A stretch of 64,000 nucleotides of DNA, from positions 6,200,001 through 6,264,000 of the forward strand of contig NZ_CP019038.1 in assembly GCF_001941825.1 (NCBI RefSeq), written 5' to 3'. Made by a program: the position numbers and the translations under genes. Below are positions 17,355 through 26,473 of this stretch, in pieces. Source of the stretch: Massilia putida. Lineage in GTDB: Bacteria > Pseudomonadota > Gammaproteobacteria > Burkholderiales > Burkholderiaceae_D. Numbering within the stretch: position 1 is the first letter of the stretch; every line of letters starts with the position of its first letter. The notes under the pieces were generated by a model, which was not told where the DNA came from, made no database searches, and was given only the letters and a program-made list of their open reading frames with translations.

Positions 17355-18734
17355 ATGGCTAAATCCCGTACCAGTTTCGTCTGCAGCGATTGCGGCAGCG
17401 TCGCCAGCCGCTGGACCGGCCAATGCGTCGATTGCAAGGCCTGGAACACGATGACCGAACAGGTCGAGACCGCCGGCCTGAACCGCATGTCGCAGACGCC
17501 GCATATGCACAAGAGCCTGGCGCAGACGGCGCCCGTGCTGTCGCTGAAGGATATCGAAGCGATCGACGTGCCGCGCTTCGGCACCGGTATCGATGAATTC
17601 GACCGCGTGCTGGGCGGCGGCCTCGTCGCGGGCGGCGTCGTGCTGATCGGCGGCGACCCCGGCATCGGCAAGTCGACCCTGCTGCTGCAGGCGCTGGCCA
17701 ACCTGGCCGGGAACCGCAGCACGCTGTACGTGTCCGGCGAGGAATCGGGCGCCCAGATCGCGCTGCGTGCGCGCCGCCTGCAGGTCGAGGCGAAAGACTT
17801 GAAATTGCAGGCCGAGATCCAGCTGGAAAAAATCCTTGGCACCATTGCCGACCTCAAGCCGGACGTCGCGGTCATTGACTCGATCCAGACGCTGTATTCG
17901 GACGCGCTGACATCGGCGCCCGGTTCGGTCTCGCAGGTGCGCGAATGCGCGGCCCAGCTCACGCGCGTGGCCAAGCAGACGGGCGTCACCATCATCCTCG
18001 TCGGTCACGTGACGAAGGAGGGCGCGCTGGCGGGGCCGCGCGTGCTGGAACATATCGTCGACACGGTGCTGTATTTCGAGGGCGACACGCAGTCCAGCTT
18101 CCGCCTCGTGCGTGCCATCAAGAACCGTTTCGGCGCCGTCAACGAGCTCGGCGTGTTCGCGATGACGGAAAAAGGATTGAAGGGCGTGTCGAACCCGTCC
18201 GCCTTGTTTCTTTCGCAACATGACAATCAGGTGCCCGGTTCCTGCGTGATGGTGACGCAGGAAGGCACGCGGCCGCTGCTCGTCGAGGTGCAGGCCCTTG
18301 TCGACGCGAGTCACCTGCCGAACGCGCGCCGGCTGTCCGTCGGCCTGGAGCAGAACCGTCTCGCGATGCTGCTGGCCGTGCTGCACCGTCACGCCGGCAT
18401 CGCCGCGTTCGACCAGGACGTGTTCATCAACGCGGTGGGCGGCGTCAAGATAACGGAGCCGGCGGCCGACCTTGCCGTCCTGCTTGCCATTAATTCATCG
18501 ATGCGCAACAAGCCGTTGCCGCGCGGCCTCGTCGTGTTCGGCGAAGTGGGACTGGCCGGCGAGATCCGCCCGGCACCGCGCGGCCAGGAGCGCCTGCGCG
18601 AGGCGGCGAAGCTCGGCTTCTCGATCGCCGTGATTCCGAAAGCCAATGTCCCTAAGCAAAAGATCGAGGGCATGAATATCGTGGCCGTCGAGCGCATCGA
18701 CGAAGCGTTCAGCAAGCTGCGCGAGCTGGACTGA
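17355..18734 (+). CDS. radA: DNA repair protein RadA
   Basis: A 459-residue RecA-like ATPase that helps process recombination intermediates by driving branch migration. A four-Cys zinc finger is at the N-terminus (CSDCG ... CVDCKAWNT). Walker A is GGDPGIGKSTLL. The RadA-specific KNRFG motif is in KNRFGAVNELGVF. The Lon-like C-terminal domain contains GGVKITEPAADLAVLLA. The length equals the family norm. Confidence 0.95.
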   Translation: MAKSRTSFVCSDCGSVASRWTGQCVDCKAWNTMTEQVETAGLNRMSQTPHMHKSLAQTAPVLSLKDIEAIDVPRFGTGIDEFDRVLGGGLVAGGVVLIGGDPGIGKSTLLLQALANLAGNRSTLYVSGEESGAQIALRARRLQVEAKDLKLQAEIQLEKILGTIADLKPDVAVIDSIQTLYSDALTSAPGSVSQVRECAAQLTRVAKQTGVTIILVGHVTKEGALAGPRVLEHIVDTVLYFEGDTQSSFRLVRAIKNRFGAVNELGVFAMTEKGLKGVSNPSALFLSQHDNQVPGSCVMVTQEGTRPLLVEVQALVDASHLPNARRLSVGLEQNRLAMLLAVLHRHAGIAAFDQDVFINAVGGVKITEPAADLAVLLAINSSMRNKPLPRGLVVFGEVGLAGEIRPAPRGQERLREAAKLGFSIAVIPKANVPKQKIEGMNIVAVERIDEAFSKLRELD

Positions 18735-18818
18735 TCTGAGGGTTGGGCTGCGGCAACACGCGGGTTGCCATTTCCGCCTATAATCCCACCTCGTTTTCAA
18801 AAGCATCACTGGATAAAC

Positions 18819-19139
18819 GTGGTTACAGATCAAAGAACTTCCGCACGCAAGATCCTGAAGGCGAGGGCGGTATTGGCGTTGGAAGGGCAGGCGCCTGTCC
18901 AGGGCCGCACTTCCGATATCGGCACCAACGGCGTCAGCATCACGGTGCCGCATCCGTTGCAGACGGGGCAGACGGGCCAGGTCGGCGTGGACCTGCTGGT
19001 CGACGGTCACCCCTTCGCGCTGCGTGCCCGCGTCAAAGTCATGTATTGTATTTTCAGCAATGGCGAGTTCAAGGCCGGGTTTCAGTTCGTGAACCTGGAT
19101 TTGAACTCGATGAGCCAGCTGTCGCGCTTTCTGCGCTGA
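18819..19139 (+). CDS. PilZ domain protein
   Basis: A 106-residue protein that is essentially one PilZ domain, a cyclic di-GMP receptor fold. The RxxxR motif is QRTSARK near the N-terminus. The second motif, normally (D/N)xSxxG, reads DIGTNG with Gly in place of Ser, so binding may be altered. I chose GTG at 18819. An in-frame ATG at 18765 would place a TATAAT-like hexamer (18779-18784) inside the gene and add an unrelated Pro-rich N-terminus. It ends in SQLSRFLR. Confidence 0.8.
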   Translation: MVTDQRTSARKILKARAVLALEGQAPVQGRTSDIGTNGVSITVPHPLQTGQTGQVGVDLLVDGHPFALRARVKVMYCIFSNGEFKAGFQFVNLDLNSMSQLSRFLR

Positions 19140-19160
19140 CGCCGGTTTTGTCGGCAAGAA

Positions 19161-19196
19161 AAGCGGCGGGTGCCTGTGGCCCCGCCGCTTTTTCTT
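19161..19196 (+). terminator. Intrinsic terminator after the PilZ gene
   Basis: The stem AAGCGGCGGG / CCCGCCGCTT is followed by TTTTTCTTT. It lies about 20 nt after the PilZ stop. Confidence 0.8.
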
Positions 19197-19222
19197 TGAT
19201 GAGGCCTCGTCGGTCTCCAATG

Positions 19223-19333
19223 CTATTCGTGATAGCGGTCGTGCAATTTTTGCGCGCTGCCGATGCCTTCCGAGATCACCTCGTACAGGACGAGGACCAC
19301 GATACCGGCCAACATTCCAGATATAAATAACAT
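19223..19333 (-). CDS. Predicted 36-residue single-pass membrane protein
   Basis: A short frame ATG...TAG encodes 36 residues. It starts MLFISGMLAGIVVLVLYEV, a clean membrane helix, and ends in a charged tail (QKLHDRYHE). It lies in the 505-nt region between the PilZ gene and pstS, opposite to both. An AAAGG sequence sits just before the ATG. A small hairpin AGCGCC-GTTG-GGCGCT (19341-19356) lies just upstream, and GGAGGG farther upstream. I do not recognise a family; the hydropathy and charged tail argue against chance, but no conservation test was possible. Confidence 0.45.
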   Translation of the reverse strand: MLFISGMLAGIVVLVLYEVISEGIGSAQKLHDRYHE

Positions 19334-19548
19334 AACCTTTAGCGCCGTTGGGCGCTCCCTCCGATCCTTCTCACCGTGCCGTTTTTAAGTTGTAGGACAC
19401 ATCCTCCATACCACTGTAAACGCTTTCAAAGTAGCATAAGGCGAGGTATTTACAAGGGGCTTTTGCTCTGCCGCGTGCCCGGCAATATGACACGGGCGGG
19501 CAACCGTGTGACAAGGTTTTTTAGCGTGTCACATCATGCGGGCTGGAT

Positions 19549-19602
19549 GTCATATGGTCGAATCGACCATGTCATAAAGCCGTCATATTTGCTCTCTACA
19601 CT
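19549..19602 (+). promoter_or_regulatory. Pho box and promoter of the pst operon
   Basis: ATGTCATAAAGCCGTCATAT at 19569-19588 matches the PhoB box: two TGTCATA/CGTCATA half-sites 11 bp apart. A further half-site TGTCATA at 19549-19555 lies 21 bp upstream, on the same helix face. A TACACT -10 box at 19597-19602 is at the spacing expected for a PhoB-activated promoter that lacks a -35. PhoB and PhoR are encoded in the same operon, so the loop is probably autoregulated under phosphate limitation. Confidence 0.85.
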
Positions 19603-19644
19603 TCGCAGCATCAACCGTGTGACTACCTCAACAAAGGACTTGAT

Positions 19645-20688
19645 ATGCGCATGAAGCAACTGCTGGCAACCATCATCATCGGCACCACCGCCGCGTTCGC
19701 GAGCACCGCGACCCTGGCCGCCGATATCACCGGTGCTGGTTCCACCTTCGCCTACCCGATCTATTCGAAGTGGGCGGAGATGTACAAGAAGACCAGCGGC
19801 AACGGCCTGAACTACCAATCGATCGGCTCGGGTGCCGGTATCAAGCAAATCAAGGCCAAGACCGTCGATTTCGGCGCGTCGGACATGCCGCTGCCGGCCG
19901 AGGAGCTGAACGAAGCGGGTCTGATGCAGTTCCCGACGATCATGGGCGGCGTCGTCGCCATCGTCAATCTGGAAGGCGTCGCCCCGGGCCAGCTGAAGCT
20001 GACCGGTCCGGTTCTCGCCGATATCTACCTGGGTAAGGTCACCAAGTGGAACGACAAGGAAATCGCCGCCCTGAACCCGGGCGTCAAGCTGCCGGCCGAA
20101 GACATCACGGTCGTGCACCGTGCCGACGGTTCGGGCACCTCGTTCCTGTTCACCAACTACCTGTCGCAGACCAACCCCGAGTTCAAGCAGAAGATCGGCG
20201 CCGGCACGGCCGTGAAATGGGTCGTGGGCGTGGGCGGCAAGGGCAATGACGGCGTCGCCGCCAACGTCCAGCGCATCAAGGGCTCGATCGGCTACGTCGA
20301 GTGGGCGTATTCGAAGAAGAACAAGCTGGCGCACACCCAGCTGAAGAACCACGACGGCAACTTCCTGCAGCCGGACGACGACAACTTCAAGGCCGCCGCC
20401 GCCAACGCGGACTGGGCCCGTGCACCGGGCTTCGACGTCGTCCTGACCGACCAGGCCGGCAAGAACGCCTGGCCGATCACCGGCGTGACCTACGCCCTGG
20501 TGCACAAGCAGCAGGCCGACGCCGCCAAGGGCAAGGAAGTGCTGAGCTTCTTCAACTACGCGTTCAAGAACGGCGCTGCCGCCGCCACCGAACTGGACTA
20601 CGTGCCGATGCCGGAGTCGGTCATCAAGCTGGTGGAAACCGCCTGGAAAAACAACCTGAAAGACAGCTCGGGCAAGGCGATCTGGTAA
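19645..20688 (+). CDS. pstS: Phosphate ABC transporter, periplasmic binding protein
   Basis: A 347-residue high-affinity phosphate-binding protein. The signal peptide (about 1-25, ending TLAA) precedes ITGAGSTFAYPIYSKWAE, the usual mature start. Phosphate-site motifs include GSGAGIKQIKAKTVDFGASD and RADGSGTSFLFTNYL. AAGGA-like AAAGGA lies 8 nt before the ATG. It is the first gene of pstSCAB-phoU-phoB-phoR, behind a Pho box. Confidence 0.96.
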   Translation: MRMKQLLATIIIGTTAAFASTATLAADITGAGSTFAYPIYSKWAEMYKKTSGNGLNYQSIGSGAGIKQIKAKTVDFGASDMPLPAEELNEAGLMQFPTIMGGVVAIVNLEGVAPGQLKLTGPVLADIYLGKVTKWNDKEIAALNPGVKLPAEDITVVHRADGSGTSFLFTNYLSQTNPEFKQKIGAGTAVKWVVGVGGKGNDGVAANVQRIKGSIGYVEWAYSKKNKLAHTQLKNHDGNFLQPDDDNFKAAAANADWARAPGFDVVLTDQAGKNAWPITGVTYALVHKQQADAAKGKEVLSFFNYAFKNGAAAATELDYVPMPESVIKLVETAWKNNLKDSSGKAIW

Positions 20689-20713
20689 TTGGGCAAAACC
20701 CGTAACGTGGGTA

Positions 20714-20762
20714 GCGTCGCTCCCACCCTCCCGGCGAGCGGTCGGTAGGGTGGGAGCGACGC
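20714..20762 (+). repeat. Perfect 16-bp hairpin between pstS and pstC
   Basis: GCGTCGCTCCCACCCT (20714-20729) and its exact reverse complement (20747-20762) flank a 17-nt loop. No T-tract follows. It could act as an mRNA-stabilising or partially terminating element that keeps pstS expression above pstCAB, as is usual for binding-protein genes, or it may be a REP-type repeat. Confidence 0.7.
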
Positions 20763-20780
20763 ATTGCTTTAGGTAATAAA

Positions 20781-21812
20781 TTGGACAAGAACATGAACGC
20801 ACACTCCGCGCTCGCCGCCGACGAGGCCGGCCAGGCCGCGTTGCAGGACGAGGCCCGCAACGCGGCACTGCGCAATACCATGCGCGTGCAGCGCATCCAG
20901 GACTTCATCTTCCACAAGGTGACCTTGCTGTTCGCCGCGAGCGTACTGGTGGTCCTGGTCGGCATCATCGTATCCCTGGCGATCGGCGCGGCGCCCGCGT
21001 TCCGCGAATTCGGCGCATCGTTCCTCACGACCAACGAGTGGGATCCCGTCAACGATAAATTCGGCGCCCTGATCGCCATCACGGGCACGCTGGTGACCTC
21101 GATCATCGCGCTCCTCGTCGCGTTCCCGATCAGCTTCGGCATCGCCCTGTTCCTGACGGAGATCTGCCCGGCCTGGCTGCGCCGCCCGATGGGCATGGCT
21201 GTCGAACTGCTGGCCGGCGTGCCGTCGATCATCTACGGCATGTGGGGCCTGTTCGTGTTCGCGCCGCTGTTCGGCGATTATGTGCAGCCGTTCCTGAAAA
21301 AGACGCTCGGCGTGCTGCCGTTCATCGGCCCGTTCTTCCAGGGCCCGACGATGGGCCTGGGCCTCCTGACCGCCGGCCTGATCCTGGCCGTGATGATCAT
21401 CCCGTTCATCGCCTCCGTCATGCGCGACGTGTTCGAGATCGTCCCCGCCGTGCTGAAAGAATCCGCATACGGCCTCGGCTGCACCAAGTGGGAAGTCGTG
21501 CGCAAGATCGTGTTGCCGTACACCCGCGCCGGCGTCGTCGGCGGCGTGATGCTGGGCCTGGGCCGCGCACTCGGCGAGACGATGGCCGTCACGTTCGTGA
21601 TCGGTAACGCCAACGATATCGCCCTGTCGCTGTTCGCGCCGGGCAACTCGATTTCTTCCACGCTGGCCAACGAATTCGCCGAAGCCAGCTCGCCGCTGCA
21701 CGTGTCCTCGCTGTTCGCGCTGGGCCTGATCCTGTTCGCCATCACGTTCATCGTGCTGTCGGCCGCAAAACTGATGCTCGTGGGTATGGCCCGCAAGGAA
21801 GGGGTGAAGTAA
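20781..21812 (+). CDS. pstC: Phosphate ABC transporter permease PstC
   Basis: A 343-residue inner-membrane permease with about six membrane helices. The cytoplasmic coupling loop is [20 protein letters not shown], with [25 protein letters not shown], the EAA-type signature. The start is probably TTG at 20781, with AGGT at good spacing; an ATG 12 nt downstream is the alternative. Its TAA overlaps the pstA ATG by 1 nt. Confidence 0.95.
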   Translation: MDKNMNAHSALAADEAGQAALQDEARNAALRNTMRVQRIQDFIFHKVTLLFAASVLVVLVGIIVSLAIGAAPAFREFGASFLTTNEWDPVNDKFGALIAITGTLVTSIIALLVAFPISFGIALFLTEICPAWLRRPMGMAVELLAGVPSIIYGMWGLFVFAPLFGDYVQPFLKKTLGVLPFIGPFFQGPTMGLGLLTAGLILAVMIIPFIASVMRDVFEIVPAVLKESAYGLGCTKWEVVRKIVLPYTRAGVVGGVMLGLGRALGETMAVTFVIGNANDIALSLFAPGNSISSTLANEFAEASSPLHVSSLFALGLILFAITFIVLSAAKLMLVGMARKEGVK

Positions 21813-22666
21813 TGGATGCTGTCGTGAATGCTGTCTATCGCCGCCGCCTGCTCGGGCACCGCGTCGGCATCGCGCTGTCCGTGCTGGCGATGGCCATCGG
21901 CCTCGGCTTCCTGCTGTGGATCCTGACCACGTTGCTGATCAATGGTTTTGGCGCACTGTCGCACACGCTGTTCATGATGGACACGCCGGCCCCGGGCAGC
22001 CCGGGCGGCGTGCGCAATGCCATCGTCGGCAGCCTCATGATGGTGGGTCTGTCCACGGCGATCTCGACCCCGGTCGGCATCCTCGCGGGCATCTACCTGG
22101 CCGAATACGGTCAGAACAACAAGTTCGCCGCCGTCACGCGTTTCGTCACGGACATCATGCTGTCGGCGCCGTCGATCGTGATCGGCCTGTTCGTGTATGC
22201 CCTGTGCGTGGCCCGCTTCCAGCATTTCTCGGGCTATGCCGGCACGGTCGCGCTGTCGCTGATCGCGATTCCCGTCGTCGTGCGCACGACCGACAACATG
22301 CTGCACCTCGTGCCGAACAGCCTGCTGGAAGCCGCGTTCGCGCTGGGCGCGCCGCGCTGGAAGGTGTCGATGACGGTGCGCCTGCGCGCCGTGAAGGCGG
22401 GCGTCGTGACGGGCGTGCTGCTGGCCGTCGCCCGCATCGCCGGCGAGACGGCGCCGCTGCTGTTCACCGCGCTGAACAACCAGTTCTTCAGCCTCGACAT
22501 GAAGCAGCCGATGGCCAACCTGCCGGTGGCGATCTATCTGTTCGCGATGAGCTCGTACGAAGACTGGCGCAGCCTGGCCTGGGGCGCCGCCCTGCTGGTG
22601 ACCTTCAGCGTGCTGCTCCTGAATATCCTCTCGCGGACCGCGTTCCGCCAAAAGACCCCGCAATGA
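21812..22666 (+). CDS. pstA: Phosphate ABC transporter permease PstA
   Basis: A 284-residue partner permease of PstC with six predicted helices. Family features are [20 protein letters not shown] and the coupling loop [18 protein letters not shown], followed by [20 protein letters not shown]. It begins on the last base of pstC and overlaps pstB by 4 nt (ATGA). Confidence 0.95.
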   Translation: MDAVVNAVYRRRLLGHRVGIALSVLAMAIGLGFLLWILTTLLINGFGALSHTLFMMDTPAPGSPGGVRNAIVGSLMMVGLSTAISTPVGILAGIYLAEYGQNNKFAAVTRFVTDIMLSAPSIVIGLFVYALCVARFQHFSGYAGTVALSLIAIPVVVRTTDNMLHLVPNSLLEAAFALGAPRWKVSMTVRLRAVKAGVVTGVLLAVARIAGETAPLLFTALNNQFFSLDMKQPMANLPVAIYLFAMSSYEDWRSLAWGAALLVTFSVLLLNILSRTAFRQKTPQ

Positions 22667-23481
22667 TGAATTCCATGATGACCCAGACCCTGTCTACTCC
22701 GACGACGACGAACATGTCCAAGCCCAAGACCAAGACGATCGAGATCTCCGGCCTGGACTTTTATTACGGTAAGACGAAGAGCCTGAAAAACGTCAGCCTG
22801 GACGTCCACGACAAGCAGGTCACCGCATTCATCGGTCCGTCCGGCTGCGGCAAGTCGACGCTGTTGCGCACGCTGAACCGCATGTACGACCTGTACCCGG
22901 GCCAGCGCGCGGAAGGCTCGATTCTTTACCGCGGCCGCAATATCCTGGAGCCGGGCGTCGACGTGAACATGCTGCGTGCCAAGATCGGCATGGTGTTCCA
23001 GAAGCCGACGCCGTTCCCGATGTCGATCTACGACAACATCGCGTTTGGCGTGCGCCTGTACGAAAACCTGTCCAAGGGCGAGATGGACGAGCGCGTGGAA
23101 TGGGCCCTGAAGAAGGCCGCGCTGTGGACCGAAGTGAAGGACAAGTTGAACAAGAGCGGCCTGTCGCTGTCCGGCGGGCAGCAGCAGCGCCTGTGCATCG
23201 CGCGCGGTGTCGCGGTGAAACCGGACGTGCTGCTGCTCGATGAGCCGACGTCGGCGCTGGACCCGATCTCGACGTCGAAGATCGAAGAACTGATCAGCGA
23301 GCTGAAGGGCGACTATACGATCGCCATCGTCACGCACAATATGCAGCAGGCCGCACGCTGCTCGGACTACACGGCCTATATGTACCTGGGTGAACTGGTG
23401 GAATTCGGCGAGACCGACCAGCTGTTCCTGAATCCGGTACGCAAGGAAACCCAAGACTACATCACCGGTCGCTTCGGCTGA
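22663..23481 (+). CDS. pstB: Phosphate ABC transporter ATP-binding protein
   Basis: A 272-residue ABC ATPase that powers phosphate import. Walker A is [17 protein letters not shown], the signature is [14 protein letters not shown], and Walker B is [15 protein letters not shown]; the switch His is in [15 protein letters not shown]. The N-terminus has 20 or so extra residues rich in Thr/Lys before [12 protein letters not shown], so a start further in (ATG 22666 or 22711) is possible. Confidence 0.95.
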   Translation: MMNSMMTQTLSTPTTTNMSKPKTKTIEISGLDFYYGKTKSLKNVSLDVHDKQVTAFIGPSGCGKSTLLRTLNRMYDLYPGQRAEGSILYRGRNILEPGVDVNMLRAKIGMVFQKPTPFPMSIYDNIAFGVRLYENLSKGEMDERVEWALKKAALWTEVKDKLNKSGLSLSGGQQQRLCIARGVAVKPDVLLLDEPTSALDPISTSKIEELISELKGDYTIAIVTHNMQQAARCSDYTAYMYLGELVEFGETDQLFLNPVRKETQDYITGRFG

Positions 23482-23516
23482 TACGGTAAGATAACTATAT
23501 TGAACAGGATGGACAC

Positions 23517-24242
23517 ATGGTAGGCGAACACTCTTCCAAGCAGTACGACCAGGAGTTGGAGGCGATTCGTTCCAAGGTGCTGCTGATGGGCGGCATGGTG
23601 GAAACGCAGTTCGACGAAGCGCTGAACTGCTTCCGCGTCGGGAACACCGAGCAGGCCGACAAGGTCATGGCGGACGACCACGCCGTCAACCAGCTCGAAG
23701 TGCAGCTGGACGACGCCTGCAGCCACCTGATCGTGCGCCGCCAGCCGGCCGCCAACGATTTGCGCACGGTGATGGCGACGATCAAGGTCATCACGGACCT
23801 CGAGCGCATCGGCGACGAAGCCACCAAGATCGCGCGCACGGCCAAGAGCCTGCACGAGCGCGGCATGGTCAGCTTCAACCACTACGAGACGGTGCGCACG
23901 ATCTCGCGCGCCACGGCCGACATGCTGCACGACGCGCTGGACGCGTTCGCGCGCCTGGACGGCAAGGCCGCCGTGCAGATCATCGCCCAGGACGACGTGA
24001 TCGACCACGAGTTCCGCACGATCCTGCGCAGCACCATCACGTTCATGATGGAAGACCCGCGCACGATCTCGTCGGCGCTGGACGTGCTCTGGGTGGCGAA
24101 GGCCATCGAGCGCATCGGCGACCACGCGAAGAACATCGCCGAATACGTGATCTACGTGGTCGAGGGGCGCGACATCCGCCACAGCAAGCTGCCCGCGGGG
24201 CAGCTTGCACCACAGGCCCTCTCGGCCAACAACGAAGGGTGA
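23517..24242 (+). CDS. phoU: Phosphate transport system regulator PhoU
   Basis: A 241-residue all-helical PhoU protein. It links PstSCAB to PhoR and keeps the regulon off when phosphate is plentiful. Two tandem PhoU repeats each carry the metal-binding E/DxxxD-type motif: DLERIGDEATKIA near residue 85 and KAIERIGDHAKNIAEY near 200. It lies 35 nt after pstB and 3 nt before phoB. Confidence 0.95.
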   Translation: MVGEHSSKQYDQELEAIRSKVLLMGGMVETQFDEALNCFRVGNTEQADKVMADDHAVNQLEVQLDDACSHLIVRRQPAANDLRTVMATIKVITDLERIGDEATKIARTAKSLHERGMVSFNHYETVRTISRATADMLHDALDAFARLDGKAAVQIIAQDDVIDHEFRTILRSTITFMMEDPRTISSALDVLWVAKAIERIGDHAKNIAEYVIYVVEGRDIRHSKLPAGQLAPQALSANNEG

Positions 24243-24245
24243 CCG

Positions 24246-24938
24246 ATGGCGGCCAACACGAGCGTCCTGATTGTCGAAGATGAACCGGCGATCGTCGAAC
24301 TGGTGAGCTATTCCCTGCGCGAGACGGGCTGGGAGATCCGCACGGCCGCCAACGTGGCGTCGGCCTGGGATTCGATCGTGCACGGCAGGCCCGACCTGCT
24401 GCTGCTGGACTGGATGCTGCCGGACCAGAGCGGTCTGCGGCTGTTGTCGCGCCTGCGCGGCGACCGCGATTTCCAGGACATCCCCGTCATCATGCTGACG
24501 GCGAAGAGCATGGAAGAGGACAAGATCGCGGGCCTGAACACGGGCGCGGACGACTACGTGACGAAGCCGTTCTCGCCGCGTGAACTGGTGGCCCGCTCGA
24601 AAGCCCTGCTGCGCCGCAAGAGCCCGCACCTGGCCGAGGCGCCGCTGCAGGCCGGCCCCGTCACGCTCGATCCGGCCAGCTGCACCGTCACGCTGGACGG
24701 CCGCCAGCTCGACATGGGGAATGCCGAATACCGTTTGCTGAAATTCCTGATGGCGCACCGCGAGCGCGTGTTCTCGCGCAGCCAGCTGCTCGACAAGGTG
24801 TGGGGCGATGCCGCCGCCGTCGAGGAGCGCACGGTCGACGTCCATGTCCTCCGGCTGCGCAAGGCGTTGAAGGAAGCGGAAAAACTGATCAAGACCGTGC
24901 GCAGTGTCGGCTACATGCTGACCGAGAAAGAAAAATAG
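24246..24938 (+). CDS. phoB: Phosphate regulon response regulator PhoB
   Basis: A 230-residue OmpR-family regulator. The receiver domain has the acidic pair in VEDEPAIVELV, phospho-acceptor Asp in LLLDWMLPDQSG (near 54), and Lys in DDYVTKPFSPREL. The winged-helix DNA-binding domain includes SRSQLLDKVWGDAAAVEERT and VDVHVLRLRKAL. Its binding sites are probably the Pho box before pstS. Confidence 0.95.
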   Translation: MAANTSVLIVEDEPAIVELVSYSLRETGWEIRTAANVASAWDSIVHGRPDLLLLDWMLPDQSGLRLLSRLRGDRDFQDIPVIMLTAKSMEEDKIAGLNTGADDYVTKPFSPRELVARSKALLRRKSPHLAEAPLQAGPVTLDPASCTVTLDGRQLDMGNAEYRLLKFLMAHRERVFSRSQLLDKVWGDAAAVEERTVDVHVLRLRKALKEAEKLIKTVRSVGYMLTEKEK

Positions 24939-24951
24939 AAAGGTCGTCCGC

Positions 24952-26244
24952 TTGAATCCTCGAGTCATGTTCTGGGTCCCGGCGTTGCTGCGCCTGGGCC
25001 TGACGCTCGCGGTCGCCGGCATCGCCTGGTGGCTGCTGGGCGCGGTGTCCGGGCTGGCGCTCGCGCTGCTCCTCACGCTGGCTTTGCTCATCTCCCAGCT
25101 GGCCTATTTGCACAAGCTCGGCGAGTGGCTGAACGACCCGCAAAGCACCAAGCTGCCGGACGGGTGGGGCGCCTGGACCGACGTCTTCGCCCGGCTGTAC
25201 CGCCTGCGGCGCGACGACGAACGCAATCGCGACGAGCTGACGGAGTGGCTGGCGCGCTTCCGCCAGGCCATGCACCTGCTGCCGGAAGGCGTGGCGATCA
25301 TGGACGACGTCCTGCTCCTCGAATGGTGCAACCCGGCGGCCGAGCGCCACCTGGGCCTGACGCTGGAGCGCGACAAGGGCCGGCGCGTGACGAACCTCAT
25401 TCGCCATCCGGAATTCATCGACTACCTGATCCTCGGCCGCTACGAACAGCCGCTCACGCTGTCGCTCCGCGGTCGCAAGCTGATCGTGCAGATCATCCCG
25501 TTCGAGAACCGCCGGCAAATCCTCGTCACCCACGACGCCACCGAGACGGAGCGCATCGAAGCCATGCGCCGCGACTTCATCGCCAACGCGTCGCACGAGC
25601 TGCGCACGCCGCTGACGGTGATCGTCGGCTTCCTCGAGATCGCGATGGCCGATCCGGGACTGGACGAAAAGACGCGCACGGCGCACCTGATGCTGATGAC
25701 GGAACAGGCCGGACGCATGCAGCGCCTCATCGAGGACATGCTGACCCTGTCGCGCCTGGAGTCCGACGAGTATCCCCTGAGGCGAGAACGGGTGGACATC
25801 AGGGCGCTCGTCGAGCAGGTGGCGACCGATGCGCGGGCGCTGTCGAACGGCCGTCACGAGATCGACTTCACCGTCGACGGCCCGGACGTGATGGGCAGCG
25901 GCGAAGAATTGCGCAGCGCGTTCGGCAACCTGGCCAGCAACGCCGTGCGCTACACGCCGGAAGGCGGCAAGATCGAACTGCGCTGGTCGCACGGCCCGAA
26001 CGACCTGCGCTTCGAAGTGATCGACAACGGCATCGGCATCGACGAGCAGCACATCTCGCGCCTGACCGAGCGCTTCTACCGCGTCGACAAGAGCCGCTCG
26101 CGCGAGACGCAGGGCACGGGCCTCGGTCTCGCCATCGTCAAGCACGTGCTGCTGCGCCACGGCGGCAAGCTCGCGATCCGGTCGGTGCCGGGCAAGGGCA
26201 GCGTGTTCACGGCGTCGCTGCCGAATACCTCGCTGCCGGGGTAA
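24952..26244 (+). CDS. phoR: Phosphate regulon sensor histidine kinase PhoR
   Basis: A 430-residue inner-membrane kinase. Two closely spaced membrane helices (about 3-50) and a short charged linker precede a PAS domain (about 100-190). The H-box is FIANASHELRTPLTVIVGFL, the N-box FGNLASNAVRYTPEGG, then DNGIGID and GTGLGLAIVKHVLLRHGG. The start is TTG at 24952, with AAAGG upstream; the ATG at 24967 lacks a ribosome-binding site. The lack of a large periplasmic domain fits PhoR, which senses through PstSCAB-PhoU. Confidence 0.93.
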   Translation: MNPRVMFWVPALLRLGLTLAVAGIAWWLLGAVSGLALALLLTLALLISQLAYLHKLGEWLNDPQSTKLPDGWGAWTDVFARLYRLRRDDERNRDELTEWLARFRQAMHLLPEGVAIMDDVLLLEWCNPAAERHLGLTLERDKGRRVTNLIRHPEFIDYLILGRYEQPLTLSLRGRKLIVQIIPFENRRQILVTHDATETERIEAMRRDFIANASHELRTPLTVIVGFLEIAMADPGLDEKTRTAHLMLMTEQAGRMQRLIEDMLTLSRLESDEYPLRRERVDIRALVEQVATDARALSNGRHEIDFTVDGPDVMGSGEELRSAFGNLASNAVRYTPEGGKIELRWSHGPNDLRFEVIDNGIGIDEQHISRLTERFYRVDKSRSRETQGTGLGLAIVKHVLLRHGGKLAIRSVPGKGSVFTASLPNTSLPG

Positions 26245-26293
26245 GCTGGAGGGCCCGATTCCCGGCATGGGTGCGCGCGTCCGCGGGAAGCCG

Positions 26294-26380
26294 TTCCGGC
26301 AATGCCGGGAAGTCGTTTCCGGCATTGCCGGGAGCGACGGGTTCGAGGATGGCCGTCATGCCCGCGAAAGCGGGGACCCA
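26294..26380. repeat. Palindromic repeats downstream of phoR
   Basis: Two near-identical palindromes, TTCCGGCAATGCCGGGAA (26294-26311) and TTCCGGCATTGCCGGGA (26317-26333), are followed by CCGTCATGCCCGCGAAAGCG (from 26353). The latter resembles a repeat family common between proteobacterial genes. They may end the pst-pho transcript or protect its 3' end. Confidence 0.65.
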
Positions 26381-26473
26381 TGCTGAGCATGCGTCGACGC
26401 GGCTTCCGCGGGATCCCACGATGAACGCCAGGATCGGGTTACAATCCCGTCTTTGTCCGTTTCCCGTCCCAGG

